From positions 1 to 64,000 of the forward strand of contig CBDBEL010000004.1 in the NCBI GenBank assembly GCA_965204415.1: a stretch of DNA of 64,000 nucleotides. The letters run 5' to 3'. Below the pieces are notes generated by a model. The model was not told the origin of the DNA. It made no database searches and worked only from the letters and a program-made list of their open reading frames with translations. The DNA is from Aldehydirespirator sp965204415. Lineage in GTDB: Bacteria; Actinomycetota; Acidimicrobiia; Acidimicrobiales; Aldehydirespiratoraceae. Made by a program: the position numbers and the translations under genes. Shown here in pieces: positions 8,688-17,634 of this stretch; positions within the stretch are counted from its first letter, which is position 1, and each line of letters begins with the position of its first letter.

Positions 8688-9365
8688 TCAGGCCGTCTTT
8701 TGCGTGGGCTCTTCGCCAGCCGTAGGGAACGTCTCAGTCAGGGCCGCGATCGCGTGGGCCCGATGCTTGTGGCTCTCGTTGATGAACGCGTCGACATCGT
8801 TGTCGGCGACCGCTTGCATCATCCGGTGATGCTGGTCATGCACCAGCCGGCGGTTCTCGGGCGACATCAGGTAGCGCACGCGATAGCGGTCCGAAGAGTC
8901 CCACAGGATTCGCAAGACTCGCACCAGTTGAGGCATCTCCGCCGCCTCGAACACCGTGAAGTGGAACCGCCGGTTCACCGCGGTCAGGGAGATGACGTCC
9001 TCCTGCACATGGTCCATCTCGTGGACGATCTCCCGCAGGCGGACGACGGTATCAGCGCCCAGGCGCGGGATCGCCCGGCTTACGGCCTCCGTCTCGAGGA
9101 GTTCCCGGATCCGGTATATGTCGATTAGATCGTCCATGTCGAGGGTCGTTACGACATAGCCCCGGTGTGGCCGGTAGTGGACATGCCCCTCGCCTTCAAG
9201 GATCCTCAGTGCTTCCCGCACAGGCACGGCCGACACGCCGAGCTCCTCGCCCAATGCGTCCGGACGGATGGATTCGCCCGGTGCCAGCCGGCCGTCTAGA
9301 AGCTGCTGTCGCATCTCCGCGAGCACTGCCTCCTGGGCGGTCTTGGGCCTCTCAAATGAGCTCAC
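8688..9365 (-). CDS. GntR family (FadR/FCD subfamily) transcriptional regulator
   Basis: 225 residues. The N-terminal winged helix is clear (LAPGESIRPDALGEELGVSAVPVREALRILEGEGHVHYRPHRGYVV), followed by an all-helical FCD ligand domain with conserved Asp and His residues (RFHFTVFEAA, DQHHRMMQAV). FCD regulators usually bind an organic acid and control a neighbouring catabolic operon. Its start is about 30 bases from a good promoter firing the other way into the solute-binding lipoprotein gene, so that operon, and possibly the ThDP gene behind it, are likely targets. Confidence 0.88.
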   Translation of the reverse strand: MSSFERPKTAQEAVLAEMRQQLLDGRLAPGESIRPDALGEELGVSAVPVREALRILEGEGHVHYRPHRGYVVTTLDMDDLIDIYRIRELLETEAVSRAIPRLGADTVVRLREIVHEMDHVQEDVISLTAVNRRFHFTVFEAAEMPQLVRVLRILWDSSDRYRVRYLMSPENRRLVHDQHHRMMQAVADNDVDAFINESHKHRAHAIAALTETFPTAGEEPTQKTA

Positions 9366-9396
9366 AACGCCCCATCATGCCACACGCGGGCGGGAG

Positions 9397-9425
9397 TTGA
9401 CATCCGATTGATGATTTCCTATAGA
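9397..9425 (+). promoter_or_regulatory. sigma70-type promoter of the ABC transporter operon
   Basis: TTGACA at 9397-9402 and TATAGA at 9420-9425 are separated by 17 bases, 34 bases ahead of the lipoprotein ATG. This is one of the best -35/-10 pairs in the window. The spacer (GATTGATGATTT) is AT-rich and could bind the divergent GntR regulator. Confidence 0.6.
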
Positions 9426-9458
9426 ATTTTGCCGTCTCAACGGCGGAGGGAGACCATC

Positions 9459-10661
9459 ATGAACGAGACGAGCAATCGGACCAGACGACTGCGCTGGCTC
9501 GCGGTGCCACTGGCAGCAGCCCTGCTGTTCACAGCCTGCGGCGACGATGACGAAGCGGAGCCGGCCGCCCCGGCGCCGGCACCGGCCGAGGAAGCCGCTC
9601 CGGCCCCGGAGCCAGAGCCCGCAGAGGAGCCGGCTGAAGAGCCCGCGGAGGAGCCGGCTGAAGAGCCTGCCGCGGAGCCAGCCGAAGAACCGGCGGAGGA
9701 GCCGGAGCCCGAGCCCGAGCCGACGGTGCCGCCCGAGCCGATCGACATCCGCCTCGTGACGTGGGGCGGAGGCAAGTTCATCGACTTCATCGACCTGTAC
9801 GTGGCCGAGGAGAACGGCTACTTCGCTGAGGCGGGCGTGACCCTGGAGCAGCTCCCGGGCGCGGGCGCAGGCGACGCGGTCCGCCAGCTCGTGGCCGGCA
9901 ACGCCGACATCGCCATGGCCGACGCGCTGTCCGGCTTCTTCGCGACCATCGCGGGAGCGGACCTCGAAGGCATCTACTGCCCGTACACGCAGAACTGGAT
10001 GACCATGCTGGTCAACACGGGAGCCGGCATCGAGTCCCCCGACGACCTGCGGGGCAAGACGGTCGCCGTCACGTCGCAGGCCTCCACCAGCAAGTGGTAC
10101 GCCGCTCTGCTGCTCGCCGACAACGGCATCACCGAGGAGGACGTGACCTTCGCGGCCACCGGCATCGCCTTCGGCGAGGCCCTGCTCGGCGGTCAGGCCC
10201 AGGCCGCGTCGACCTGGGGCTCGATCAACTGGGCCCTGCTCGAGGCCGGCGGCATCCCCGACGACCAGGTCGGCGACTACGAGATCTGGCAGTACGACCA
10301 GGTGCCCGGCCCCAACGACATCTACTTCGCCAACCGGAGCTGGGTGGACGAGAACGCCGACGGCGTCGGCCGGTTCATCGACGCCCTGGAGAAGGCCAAG
10401 CTGTGGATCGCGGACAACCCCGAGGCCGCGGCCGAGATCGGCTCCCGCTATGCGGTCGGCGCCGACAACATGGACCGCAACCTTGCGGTGATCGACTACC
10501 GGATCCAGATGCAGACCAACGGCCCCGGCGTCGCCGAGAACGGCATGGGCTGGTGCGACGTGGCCACCATCCAGGATGTGGCTGACCAGGCCACCGCACT
10601 CGGGATCCTGCCGGACTCAGCCGACGCGTCGGCGGTTATCTCCAACCGGTTCATCAACTAA
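9459..10661 (+). CDS. ABC transporter substrate-binding lipoprotein (NMT1/THI5-like)
   Basis: A 400-residue exported lipoprotein. The signal peptide (RRLRWLAVPLAAALLFTAC) ends in a lipobox Cys, followed by a long Ala/Pro/Glu repeat linker to about residue 95 and then an NMT1-like binding fold (DIRLVTWGGGKFIDFIDLYVAEENGYF). It captures a small organic solute outside the membrane for the ATPase and permease encoded downstream. ATG 9459 is chosen because GGCGGAGGGAGA precedes it and the signal peptide starts there. The ligand is unknown; NitT/TauT-type systems carry nitrate, sulfonates, pyrimidine precursors or other small molecules. Confidence 0.88.
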   Translation: MNETSNRTRRLRWLAVPLAAALLFTACGDDDEAEPAAPAPAPAEEAAPAPEPEPAEEPAEEPAEEPAEEPAAEPAEEPAEEPEPEPEPTVPPEPIDIRLVTWGGGKFIDFIDLYVAEENGYFAEAGVTLEQLPGAGAGDAVRQLVAGNADIAMADALSGFFATIAGADLEGIYCPYTQNWMTMLVNTGAGIESPDDLRGKTVAVTSQASTSKWYAALLLADNGITEEDVTFAATGIAFGEALLGGQAQAASTWGSINWALLEAGGIPDDQVGDYEIWQYDQVPGPNDIYFANRSWVDENADGVGRFIDALEKAKLWIADNPEAAAEIGSRYAVGADNMDRNLAVIDYRIQMQTNGPGVAENGMGWCDVATIQDVADQATALGILPDSADASAVISNRFIN

Positions 10662-10709
10662 GGGGCCACGCGGATAGGTGAGAGTCGGTCGCGGTGCTGC
10701 GGTGTCATT

Positions 10710-10798
10710 CCCGCTCTTGTTCGCTTCGCTCACGGGCCGCTCGGGCCACGGCCTCGCGCCGTATGGGCCGCGTTCGCTCGCCTATTCGCTCGGCCTCT
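10710..10798. repeat. 88-bp intergenic repeat, copy 1
   Basis: This stretch matches 14843-14929 closely along its length, with shared blocks such as CTCACGGGCCGCTCGGGCC and TTCGCTCGGCCTCT. It is rich in GCTCG/CGAGC motifs. It lies between the solute-binding lipoprotein and the ABC ATPase genes. Confidence 0.65.
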
Positions 10799-10812
10799 AA
10801 GGGCCGAGCGAA
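10785..10812. terminator. strong hairpin between lipoprotein and ATPase genes
   Basis: TTCGCTCGGCC and GGCCGAGCGAA form a perfect 11-bp stem with a 6-base loop. There is no T-tract. Placed between the binding protein and the ATPase, it may attenuate transcription so that more binding protein than membrane components is made. Confidence 0.45.
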
Positions 10813-10871
10813 GCGCGGCAACTAGCCTGACCCCGGCGGGCACCCCCACCCGCCGGGGCCGGGGGAACAGC

Positions 10872-11654
10872 GTGAACGACCAGACCGGAGAGCTCTCGGG
10901 GCGCGGTCATATCGAGATCGACGGCCTCACCAAGACCTACGCGTCCGATGCGGGCGACATCACGGCCTTGGAGGGAATCGACTTCGACATCGCGCCCCGT
11001 GAGTTCGTCGGCATCGTGGGGCCCAGCGGCTGCGGCAAGAGCACGCTGTTGCGCTGCATCGGTGGCCTGATCGCCCCGTCCGGCGGAGAGGTTCGCATCG
11101 GCGGCAAGGTGGTCGCGGCACCCGACCGTCGTATCGGGTATGTCTTCCAGAAGGCAGTCCTGCTGCCCTGGCGCAGAGTTCTCGACAACGTGATGCTGCC
11201 GTTCGAGGTGATGCGCCGTCCCACCGACGACGACCGGCGCAAGGCACACGAGGTGCTGGAGATGGTGGGCCTGTCCGAGTACCTGCGGCACCGGCCGGGC
11301 GAGCTGTCGGGAGGCATGCAGCAGCGGGTGTCGGTGGCCCGGGCGCTGGCGGTGGAGCCTTCGATCCTGCTGATGGACGAGCCCTTCGGAGCGCTCGACG
11401 CCCAGACCCGCGACCAGATGAACCTGGAGCTGCTGCGGATCTGGCAGGAGTCCCAGACCACGGTGGTGTTCGTGACCCACGACATCGGCGAGGCGCTGTT
11501 CCTGTCGGACCGGGTGATGGTGATGTCGGCCCGTCCCGGGGCGGTCCAGGATGTGGTCGATGTGGATCTGGAGCGGCCCCGCACATTCGAGCAGGTCGAG
11601 GGGGACGAGAGGTTCTGGTCGTTGCGCCAGCGGATCAGGGAGCAGCTCGAGTGA
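10872..11654 (+). CDS. ABC transporter ATP-binding protein (NitT/TauT family)
   Basis: 260 residues with every ABC ATPase motif: Walker A GPSGCGKST near residue 56, Q-loop FQKAVLLPW, signature LSGGMQQR, Walker B ILLMDEPFGALD and switch VTHD. It energises uptake of the solute bound by the lipoprotein encoded upstream. Start is GTG 10872 with a GGGGGAA ribosome site. Its stop overlaps the permease start by four bases (GTGA). Confidence 0.92.
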   Translation: MNDQTGELSGRGHIEIDGLTKTYASDAGDITALEGIDFDIAPREFVGIVGPSGCGKSTLLRCIGGLIAPSGGEVRIGGKVVAAPDRRIGYVFQKAVLLPWRRVLDNVMLPFEVMRRPTDDDRRKAHEVLEMVGLSEYLRHRPGELSGGMQQRVSVARALAVEPSILLMDEPFGALDAQTRDQMNLELLRIWQESQTTVVFVTHDIGEALFLSDRVMVMSARPGAVQDVVDVDLERPRTFEQVEGDERFWSLRQRIREQLE

Positions 11655-12511
11655 GGCGCTCGCCGGGCTTGAAGCATGCGCCCGGAGAGGGCGGCGTGAA
11701 GCGGCTGCTGCGTGCGGCGCGCTCCGAGGCGTGGATCGGCCGCGCCCTCGTGCTGCTGTCGGCCGTCGTGCTGATCGTGGTCTGGCACCTGTGGGCCAGA
11801 ACCAACTCCCCGCTCGTCCTGCCCGAGCCGGGTCCGGTGCTGAGCCGCCTGATCGACTACGTGGGGTCCGGTCGGGCCAACCCGCACATCTGGATCACAG
11901 TCCAGGAGATCGTGCTCGGATTCGCGCTGGGCGGTGTGGCCGGGATCGGGCTGGGCACTCTGGCCTCCGAGTTCGGGATCGCCCGGCGGGTGATCATGCC
12001 CTACGTCATCGTCACCCAGGCGCTGCCCAAGTTCGCGCTGGCGCCGATCCTGGTGATCTGGTTCGGCTTCGGCATGACGCCCAAGGTGATCATCGCGGCG
12101 CTCATCGCCTTCTTCCCGCTTCTGGAGAACACCTACCTCGGCCTCACAACGGCACCGGCGGAGATGCTGGAACTGTTCCGGGCGCTGCGAGCCTCCCGGT
12201 GGACGACCCTGACCAAGTGCAAGGCCCTGCATGCCGTCCCGGCGGTGTTCAGCGGGCTGAGGGTAGCGCTCATGCTGGCGCTGGTGGGCGCGGTGGTGGC
12301 CGAGTACGTCGGCGCCAACAAGGGCCTGGGGGCGCTGATCATCGTGTCGCAGGGAACGCTCGACACCGAGCTGATGTTCGTGGCCTTCGTGCAGCTGACT
12401 GTGCTCGGGCTGCTGCTCGACAAGCTCCACGGTCTCGTGTACCAGCTGGTGATGCGCCGCCTGTACGGCTCGATCGGTGCCGAGATGCGGGCCGCGGGCG
12501 TGTCGGTGTGA
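11651..12511 (+). CDS. ABC transporter permease (BPD_transp_1, NitT/TauT family)
   Basis: 286 residues with a first membrane span at about 29-47 and further hydrophobic spans through the protein; the EAA-type coupling loop is ELFRALRASRWTTLTKCKA near residue 180. It forms the transmembrane channel, probably as a homodimer. The GTG start overlaps the ATPase stop, which indicates a coupled operon. The following oxidoreductase begins 34 bases after its stop. Confidence 0.9.
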   Translation: MRRSPGLKHAPGEGGVKRLLRAARSEAWIGRALVLLSAVVLIVVWHLWARTNSPLVLPEPGPVLSRLIDYVGSGRANPHIWITVQEIVLGFALGGVAGIGLGTLASEFGIARRVIMPYVIVTQALPKFALAPILVIWFGFGMTPKVIIAALIAFFPLLENTYLGLTTAPAEMLELFRALRASRWTTLTKCKALHAVPAVFSGLRVALMLALVGAVVAEYVGANKGLGALIIVSQGTLDTELMFVAFVQLTVLGLLLDKLHGLVYQLVMRRLYGSIGAEMRAAGVSV

Positions 12512-12545
12512 CCTCGCAGCGCCCACGAGGAAGCACGGGCTGCTG

Positions 12546-13532
12546 ATGGACTTCGGTTGGCGCGTGCCGTCCTACGCCGGGCCCCTCACCACTCCGGACT
12601 CGGCGCGGGCCCTGGTCCCGTACTGCACCCGGGTGGAGGAGGCCGGCTTCTCCGGGCTCTGGGTGATCGACCACCTGCTGGTGGCGCCCAACGTGTACTC
12701 CGTGGCCTGGCAGGATCCCATGATCACCCTGGCGGTGGCCGCGGGAGCCACCGAGCGCATCCGCCTGGGAACGGCCATCCTGTGCGCGCCGTTCCGCCAT
12801 CCCACCATCATCGCCAAGGAGGTCGCCAGCCTCGACAGCCTCTCGGGCGGCGGCCGGGTGGTTCTGGGCATCGGCACGGGCCACGACGACATGGAGTTCG
12901 CGTCGGTGGGCGTCCCGCGGCGCGAGCGGGGCCGGCGCACCGACGAGGCCCTGGAGCTGATCGGGCTGCTGCTGAGCACCGACGACGTGAGCTTCGGAGG
13001 CGACTACTACCGCGTCGACGACGGCACGACCCTGTACCCGCGGCCCGCCCAGCCCGTCCCCATCTGGATCGGCGGAGGCTCGCAGGTGCATGTGGTCGAC
13101 AACGTGGACACGCCCAACATGGCGCCGGCCGTGCTGGCCCGGATCGGCCGCCACGACGGCTGGATCTGCCGGTCCAGCGGCACCAGCCCCGAGATCGTGG
13201 CCGCCGACATCGCCTCCGTTCGCGACTACTTGGGTGCCAGACGGGACATGAGCGGATTCACGATGTCGCACGCCCAGTGGCTGCACATCGTCGACTCCGG
13301 TGACCGCGACAAGGTGATCGCCGAGCAGCTCGCGGCCTACCGGACGGTGATGGACGTCAAGCGCTCCGACGCCGACCTCCAGAACGCCTACCTGTTCGGC
13401 ACCATAGACGAGATGGCTGCCCGCATAAGGGCCCTGGCCGGGGCCGGGATCGACCATCTCATCATCAACCCGCTGACCGACGATCCCGCTCAGATCGACC
13501 TGTTCGCCGACAAGATCATGGCCAACGTCTGA
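12546..13532 (+). CDS. LLM-class F420- or flavin-dependent oxidoreductase
   Basis: 328 residues of the luciferase-like family: FSGLWVIDHLL near residue 38, ERIRLGTAILCAPFRHPTIIAKEVASLD, and GRVVLGIGTGHDDMEFASVG. It probably acts on the compound imported by the adjacent transporter, which is inferred from operon position. ATG 12546 (MDFGWRVPSYAG) fits the family N-terminus; GAGGAAG lies about 11 bases upstream. A longer in-frame start would overlap the permease. Confidence 0.85.
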   Translation: MDFGWRVPSYAGPLTTPDSARALVPYCTRVEEAGFSGLWVIDHLLVAPNVYSVAWQDPMITLAVAAGATERIRLGTAILCAPFRHPTIIAKEVASLDSLSGGGRVVLGIGTGHDDMEFASVGVPRRERGRRTDEALELIGLLLSTDDVSFGGDYYRVDDGTTLYPRPAQPVPIWIGGGSQVHVVDNVDTPNMAPAVLARIGRHDGWICRSSGTSPEIVAADIASVRDYLGARRDMSGFTMSHAQWLHIVDSGDRDKVIAEQLAAYRTVMDVKRSDADLQNAYLFGTIDEMAARIRALAGAGIDHLIINPLTDDPAQIDLFADKIMANV

Positions 13533-13610
13533 AGGCGCCGACCCGCTGCGCACCGCCGAGCCGGCCCCGGTCGGCAGCGGCCGCACGACGACCCCCGGAG
13601 GTGATCCCCA

Positions 13611-14774
13611 ATGCAACTCGTACTGCACAACATCGGCCAGGTGCTGACTGGGGTGCTCGAAGCGCCGACGCTGGACACCGACACCGTCGTCATCGACGGC
13701 GGTCGCATCGCCTCCCTGGACGCCGGCGCGGCCACGACCGCCGATGTCGTGATCGACTGCAAGCAAATGACGGTGGCGCCCGGCCTGGTCGACACCCATG
13801 TGCACCCCACCCTCGGGGACTATGCGCCCAAGCAGCAGTCGGCGGGATACCTCGAACGCATGATGCACGGAGCGGTGACAAGGGCCATCTCCGCTGGCGA
13901 GGTCCACGCGCCGGGCCGCTGCGGCGCTGAGTCGGCCCTGGGAATCGCCCTCGGAGCGTTCCACTCCTTCGAACAGCACCGGCCCTCGGGCATGAAGGTT
14001 CATGGCGGCGCGATGTTGCTGGAGAAGGACACCGAGACCTCCCACATCGACCGGGCGTTCGCCTCGGGCATGCGGATCATCGGCGAGATAGGCGTGGGCT
14101 CGCTCAAGGACCCGGCGCGGGCCGGCGAGCTGTCGCTCTACGCCCGGGAGCTGGGCATGACCGTGCACATGCACTGCGGCTGCACCTCCGACCGGGGGCC
14201 CGGCGGTGACGAGCACCCGTACTTCTCGGCGGAGGACGTGATGGAGGCGCAGCCGTCCATCGCGTCGCACGCCAACACCTTCGCCTCGCTGTCGGATGCC
14301 GACATCGACATGCTCTGCGAGGACGGCGGCCCGCCGTACGTGGAGGTCGTGCAGGCCGGCGGCACCCGCTCGATGCTGCGGGTGGTGGAGGGCCTGGCCG
14401 AGCGCGACCGGCTCGACCGGCTCCTGATCGGCACCGACACGCCCACCGGCTACGGCGTGACGTCGCTGGGCGTTCTCAAGACCATCGGCGATATCTGCTC
14501 GCTCGGCGGGGTGGCGCCCGAGACGGCGTGGGCCGTCGCCTCGGGCCACGGGGCCGCGGCGTTCGGCTCCGACGGCAACGTGATCAAGCAGGGGGCTGTC
14601 GCCGACGTTGTGGTGATGGACGCCTCGTTGGGGTCGGTCCACGACACCGCGCTCGACGCCATCGCGGCGGGAGAGTTCCCCGGTGTGGCCGTGGTCATCA
14701 CCGACGGCGCGGTACGGGTGCGGGGCTCGCTGTGCACCCTGCGCGCCCGCCGGGTGGCCGGCATAACCGGCTGA
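13611..14774 (+). CDS. enamidase-like amidohydrolase
   Basis: 387 residues of the amidohydrolase superfamily. The metal motif is VDTHVHPTLGDYAPKQ near residue 62. From memory it resembles the enamidase of anaerobic nicotinate degradation at several points: DYAPxQ, ISAG, MKVHGGA, GEIGVGSLKDP and the tail LGSVHDTALDAIAAGEFPG. Enamidase hydrolyses a cyclic enamide (1,4,5,6-tetrahydro-6-oxonicotinate), so ring opening of an N-heterocycle or cyclic amide is a reasonable guess. Start ATG 13611 has GGAGGTGA upstream. It follows the transporter and LLM genes in one run. Confidence 0.75.
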   Translation: MQLVLHNIGQVLTGVLEAPTLDTDTVVIDGGRIASLDAGAATTADVVIDCKQMTVAPGLVDTHVHPTLGDYAPKQQSAGYLERMMHGAVTRAISAGEVHAPGRCGAESALGIALGAFHSFEQHRPSGMKVHGGAMLLEKDTETSHIDRAFASGMRIIGEIGVGSLKDPARAGELSLYARELGMTVHMHCGCTSDRGPGGDEHPYFSAEDVMEAQPSIASHANTFASLSDADIDMLCEDGGPPYVEVVQAGGTRSMLRVVEGLAERDRLDRLLIGTDTPTGYGVTSLGVLKTIGDICSLGGVAPETAWAVASGHGAAAFGSDGNVIKQGAVADVVVMDASLGSVHDTALDAIAAGEFPGVAVVITDGAVRVRGSLCTLRARRVAGITG

Positions 14775-14842
14775 CGCGACCGATCAGTTTCCTGGAGCGT
14801 CCGCGGTTTGTGGGAGCCGTTCGCGACGAATGTGGGCGTCTC

Positions 14843-14929
14843 CCGCTCTAGTTCGCTGCGCTCACGGGCCGCTCGGGCCACGGCCTCGCCCTCATGGGGA
14901 GGATTCGCTCGCCTGTTCGCTCGGCCTCT
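14843..14929. repeat. 88-bp intergenic repeat, copy 2
   Basis: The second copy of the element at 10710-10798. It lies downstream of the enamidase-like gene and its right half overlaps the last dozen codons of the CoA-transferase gene on the other strand, giving that protein an unusual Ser-rich tail. The 11-bp hairpin of copy 1 is only partly kept. Confidence 0.6.
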
Positions 14930-16139
14930 GGGCGTCGCGGCCGACGACGCCTGCCGTGGCCAGGGCTTCGATCTCGGCGTCGCTGCGGCCCAGTGAGCGC
15001 AGGATCTCGTCGCTGTGCTCTCCGAGGCGGGGAGCCATGCTCGTCGGCGCCCAGACCGTGCCCGAGAAGTCGACCGGCGTGGCCACCATCGTTGACGTGC
15101 TCGCCCCGTCGGGCACCTCGACCAGCCCACCGGCGGCCGCGAACTGCGGGTCGGCCAGCAGGTCGTCGGGCGACTGGATGGGCGCCCAGAACAGCTCGGG
15201 CTCCGAGGCGAAGATCTCGGCCCACTCGTCGAGGGGCCTCGTGGCGAAGATCTCGTCGAGCTCGACCACCAGGCGGGCTGCGTTGTGGCGGCGGCCGCGG
15301 GCCGTCCCGTAGCTCTCGTTGTCCAGCCAGTCGGGCCGTCCGACGGCGCGGGTGAGCGGCGCCCAGTGACGTTCCGGCTCGAGGCCGACCAGCCAGAAGC
15401 GGCGGCCGTCGCCGGCGGTGTAGTTGTTCATGGCCGGGTTGCCCATGTTGTCGCGGCGGCCGATGTTCAGCGTCAGGCCCCAGCCCAGCGTTATCGACAG
15501 GTCGAAGCTGATGGTGTAGGCACCCTGCCGTAGCAGTGACGTGCTGACCACCTGGCCCGCTCCGGTGCGTTCCCTGGCAAACAGTGCCGCGCAGACCCCG
15601 GCTGCGGCGGCCAGCCCGGTGGGGTGGTCCCCCATGCCGCCCCGCTGGAACGGCGGATCGCCGCCGTCGGGAGTCAACAGGTGGGCTATGCCCGAGCGGG
15701 CCCAGAAGCCCGCCACGTCGAACGCACCGCTGCCGGCCTCGAGACCCTGCGTCCCGTAACCGGTGATGGACGCGTAGACGAGCCTGCGGTGGCGGGCGGT
15801 CACCGAGGAGTGGTCGAGCCCCAGGCGGTCCAGGCCGCCGAGGCGGACATTGGTGACGAACACGTCGGCACCGGCGAGGAGTTCGTCGACTACGGCGAGC
15901 CCGTCGCCGGCGGTGATGTCGAGCGCGATGCTGCGCTTGCCCCGGTTGTCCATGTCGAACACCGGGTTGGTGGGCATGTCCCCGCCGAGGATGCGCTGGA
16001 ACAGCCGGCCGGGATCACCGCCGATGGGCTCCACCTTCACCACGTCGGCGCCCCAGTCGGCCAGTATCCCGCCCGCGGCCGGTCCGGCCACCCACACTCC
16101 GAGCTCGACGACCCGGATCCCTTCCAGCGGTCCCGCCAT
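14892..16139 (-). CDS. CoA-transferase family III (CaiB/BaiF)
   Basis: About 415 residues beginning MAGPLEGIRVVELGVWVAGP, the start of class III CoA-transferases, followed by GADVVKVEPIGGDPGR, NRGKRSIALD and a VFVTNVR strand that precedes the conserved catalytic region. Such enzymes move CoA between acyl donors and acceptors through an Asp-bound intermediate. The frame is open further upstream but that part is only the 69-bp repeat region, so ATG 16139 is chosen. The gene is convergent with the enamidase-like gene and may activate the product of that pathway. Confidence 0.85.
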   Translation of the reverse strand: MAGPLEGIRVVELGVWVAGPAAGGILADWGADVVKVEPIGGDPGRLFQRILGGDMPTNPVFDMDNRGKRSIALDITAGDGLAVVDELLAGADVFVTNVRLGGLDRLGLDHSSVTARHRRLVYASITGYGTQGLEAGSGAFDVAGFWARSGIAHLLTPDGGDPPFQRGGMGDHPTGLAAAAGVCAALFARERTGAGQVVSTSLLRQGAYTISFDLSITLGWGLTLNIGRRDNMGNPAMNNYTAGDGRRFWLVGLEPERHWAPLTRAVGRPDWLDNESYGTARGRRHNAARLVVELDEIFATRPLDEWAEIFASEPELFWAPIQSPDDLLADPQFAAAGGLVEVPDGASTSTMVATPVDFSGTVWAPTSMAPRLGEHSDEILRSLGRSDAEIEALATAGVVGRDAQRPSEQASESSP

Positions 16140-16147
16140 CAGGGGCA

Positions 16148-16248
16148 GAACGGTAGCGGCCCGGTACCTGCGTGGTTCGGCCCGACTCCGCGGCACTGGA
16201 GCCGGCGTCCGCGGCTGAACGGTAGCGGCCCGGTACCTGCGTGGTTCG
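16148..16248. repeat. pair of 32-bp direct repeats, 69 bp apart
   Basis: The block starting GAACGGTAGCGGCCCGG and ending TGCGTGGTTCG occurs identically at 16148-16179 and 16217-16248. It fills the divergent intergenic region between the CoA-transferase and the M20 peptidase genes and could hold binding sites for a shared regulator. Confidence 0.7.
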
Positions 16249-16338
16249 CTCCCGTCGGTGCCCGTCGGTGTTGGCGCGCCGGACCGATGGGCTGCACAGT
16301 CAACACGGAGCCACCGCACGAGTCCGCAAGGAGCAGCC

Positions 16339-17619
16339 ATGACCGGAGCAGACACCGCAATGCGAGACGCCGTCTTCGAGATGATCGACGCAGACCGGGA
16401 ACTGCTGGCCGAGACGTGCCTGGATCTGGGCAACACCTTTGCGCCCTGCGGGCACGAGCAGCCGGTGGCCGACGCGGTCAGCGCCTGGTACGAGCGCCAC
16501 GGCATCGCGGCCTGCCAGCAGCAGATCCTGCCCGATCGCTCGAACGTCGTGGCCACCCTGGCCGGGTCGAGGCCCGGGGCCAGGAGCCTGATCTTCAACG
16601 CCCATCTCGACACCGAGATCAGCGGCCCCGACCACGCCAACCTCATGGAGTCGAGCGATCCCAACCTGGTGGGGGCCTGGCGTGAGGGGGACCGCATCTT
16701 CGGGCACACCGTGCTCAACGACCGGGGCTGCATGTCGGTGTTCATGGTGATGGCCAAGGCGCTGTCGGGCGCCGGTGCCCGCCTGGGCGGCGACGTGATC
16801 CTGACCTCGGTGGCGGGCGAGACCGGGATGGCGCCGGTGGACGAGTACCAGGGCCTCAACTACGAGGGCAAGGGCTTCGGCACCCGCCATCTGGTGGACC
16901 ACGGCGTGCGGGCCGACTTTGCGCTGGTGGCCGAGACGACGGCCTGGTCGAAGTCCTGGATCGAGTGCGGGGCGGTGTACCTGAAGATCACGCTGCGGGG
17001 CCGCAACATGTACACGCCCCGGCTGATCCGCGAGCCGGACCTGCCCGACCATCCCAACGCCATCGTCAAGGGCGCGGTCGTGGCCACCGTGCTGGAGGCT
17101 TGGGGCATCGACTACGAGGAGCGCAACTCGTATGTGTCGGAGCTCGGCGAGGTGAGGCCCAAGGCCCAGGTCGGCGCGATCCGGGGAGGCGTGCCGTACC
17201 GGCCCAACCGGTCGTCGCCGGTGTGCAAGCTCTACATGGACGTGCGCACGCTGCCGGGGGCCGACCAGGACGCGGTGGTCGAAGAGGTGCGGGCGGTGGC
17301 CCGGTCCGTGGACCCGGCCGCGGAGGTGGAGTGCTACATGGCCAAGGCGGGCCGGGTCGGAACCGGCGTCGAGCCCCTGAGCGACGCGGTCGAGCAGGCC
17401 TACGGCGACATCGTGGGCGGGGCCACGCCGCCGCCGCAGGTGGCCCACACCTCCATGTGGCGCGACACCAACATCTTCAACGCGGTCGGGATCCCGTCGC
17501 TGACCTTCGGCCCACCACGGGGCTCAGCCGCGGTGCAGGGGACCGGCCACTTCGAGCTGGACGACCTGGTGGCCGCAGCCAAGGTCTACGCCGCAGTAGC
17601 CATAGAAATCTGCGCCTAA
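16339..17619 (+). CDS. M20 family metallopeptidase/deacylase (ArgE/DapE-like)
   Basis: 426 residues. The M20 metal motif is IFNAHLDTEISG near residue 92, the second is HTVLNDRGCM (the family's usual GxxDMK region), and the catalytic-base region reads SVAGETGM where many members have EE. A long insertion and the dimerisation domain follow, ending with GTGHFELDDLVAAAK. It likely removes an acyl or amide group from an amino-acid-like compound in the cytoplasm. ATG 16339 has AAGGAG eight bases upstream. It is divergent from the CoA-transferase. Confidence 0.8.
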   Translation: MTGADTAMRDAVFEMIDADRELLAETCLDLGNTFAPCGHEQPVADAVSAWYERHGIAACQQQILPDRSNVVATLAGSRPGARSLIFNAHLDTEISGPDHANLMESSDPNLVGAWREGDRIFGHTVLNDRGCMSVFMVMAKALSGAGARLGGDVILTSVAGETGMAPVDEYQGLNYEGKGFGTRHLVDHGVRADFALVAETTAWSKSWIECGAVYLKITLRGRNMYTPRLIREPDLPDHPNAIVKGAVVATVLEAWGIDYEERNSYVSELGEVRPKAQVGAIRGGVPYRPNRSSPVCKLYMDVRTLPGADQDAVVEEVRAVARSVDPAAEVECYMAKAGRVGTGVEPLSDAVEQAYGDIVGGATPPPQVAHTSMWRDTNIFNAVGIPSLTFGPPRGSAAVQGTGHFELDDLVAAAKVYAAVAIEICA

Positions 17620-17634
17620 CCGCCGTCGGGCTGG

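Noticed and set aside
12339..14642. 767-codon open frame antisense to the LLM and enamidase-like genes
   Set aside because: High-GC shadow frame; composition is His/Arg/Gly-rich without domains, and the plus-strand genes are clearly real.
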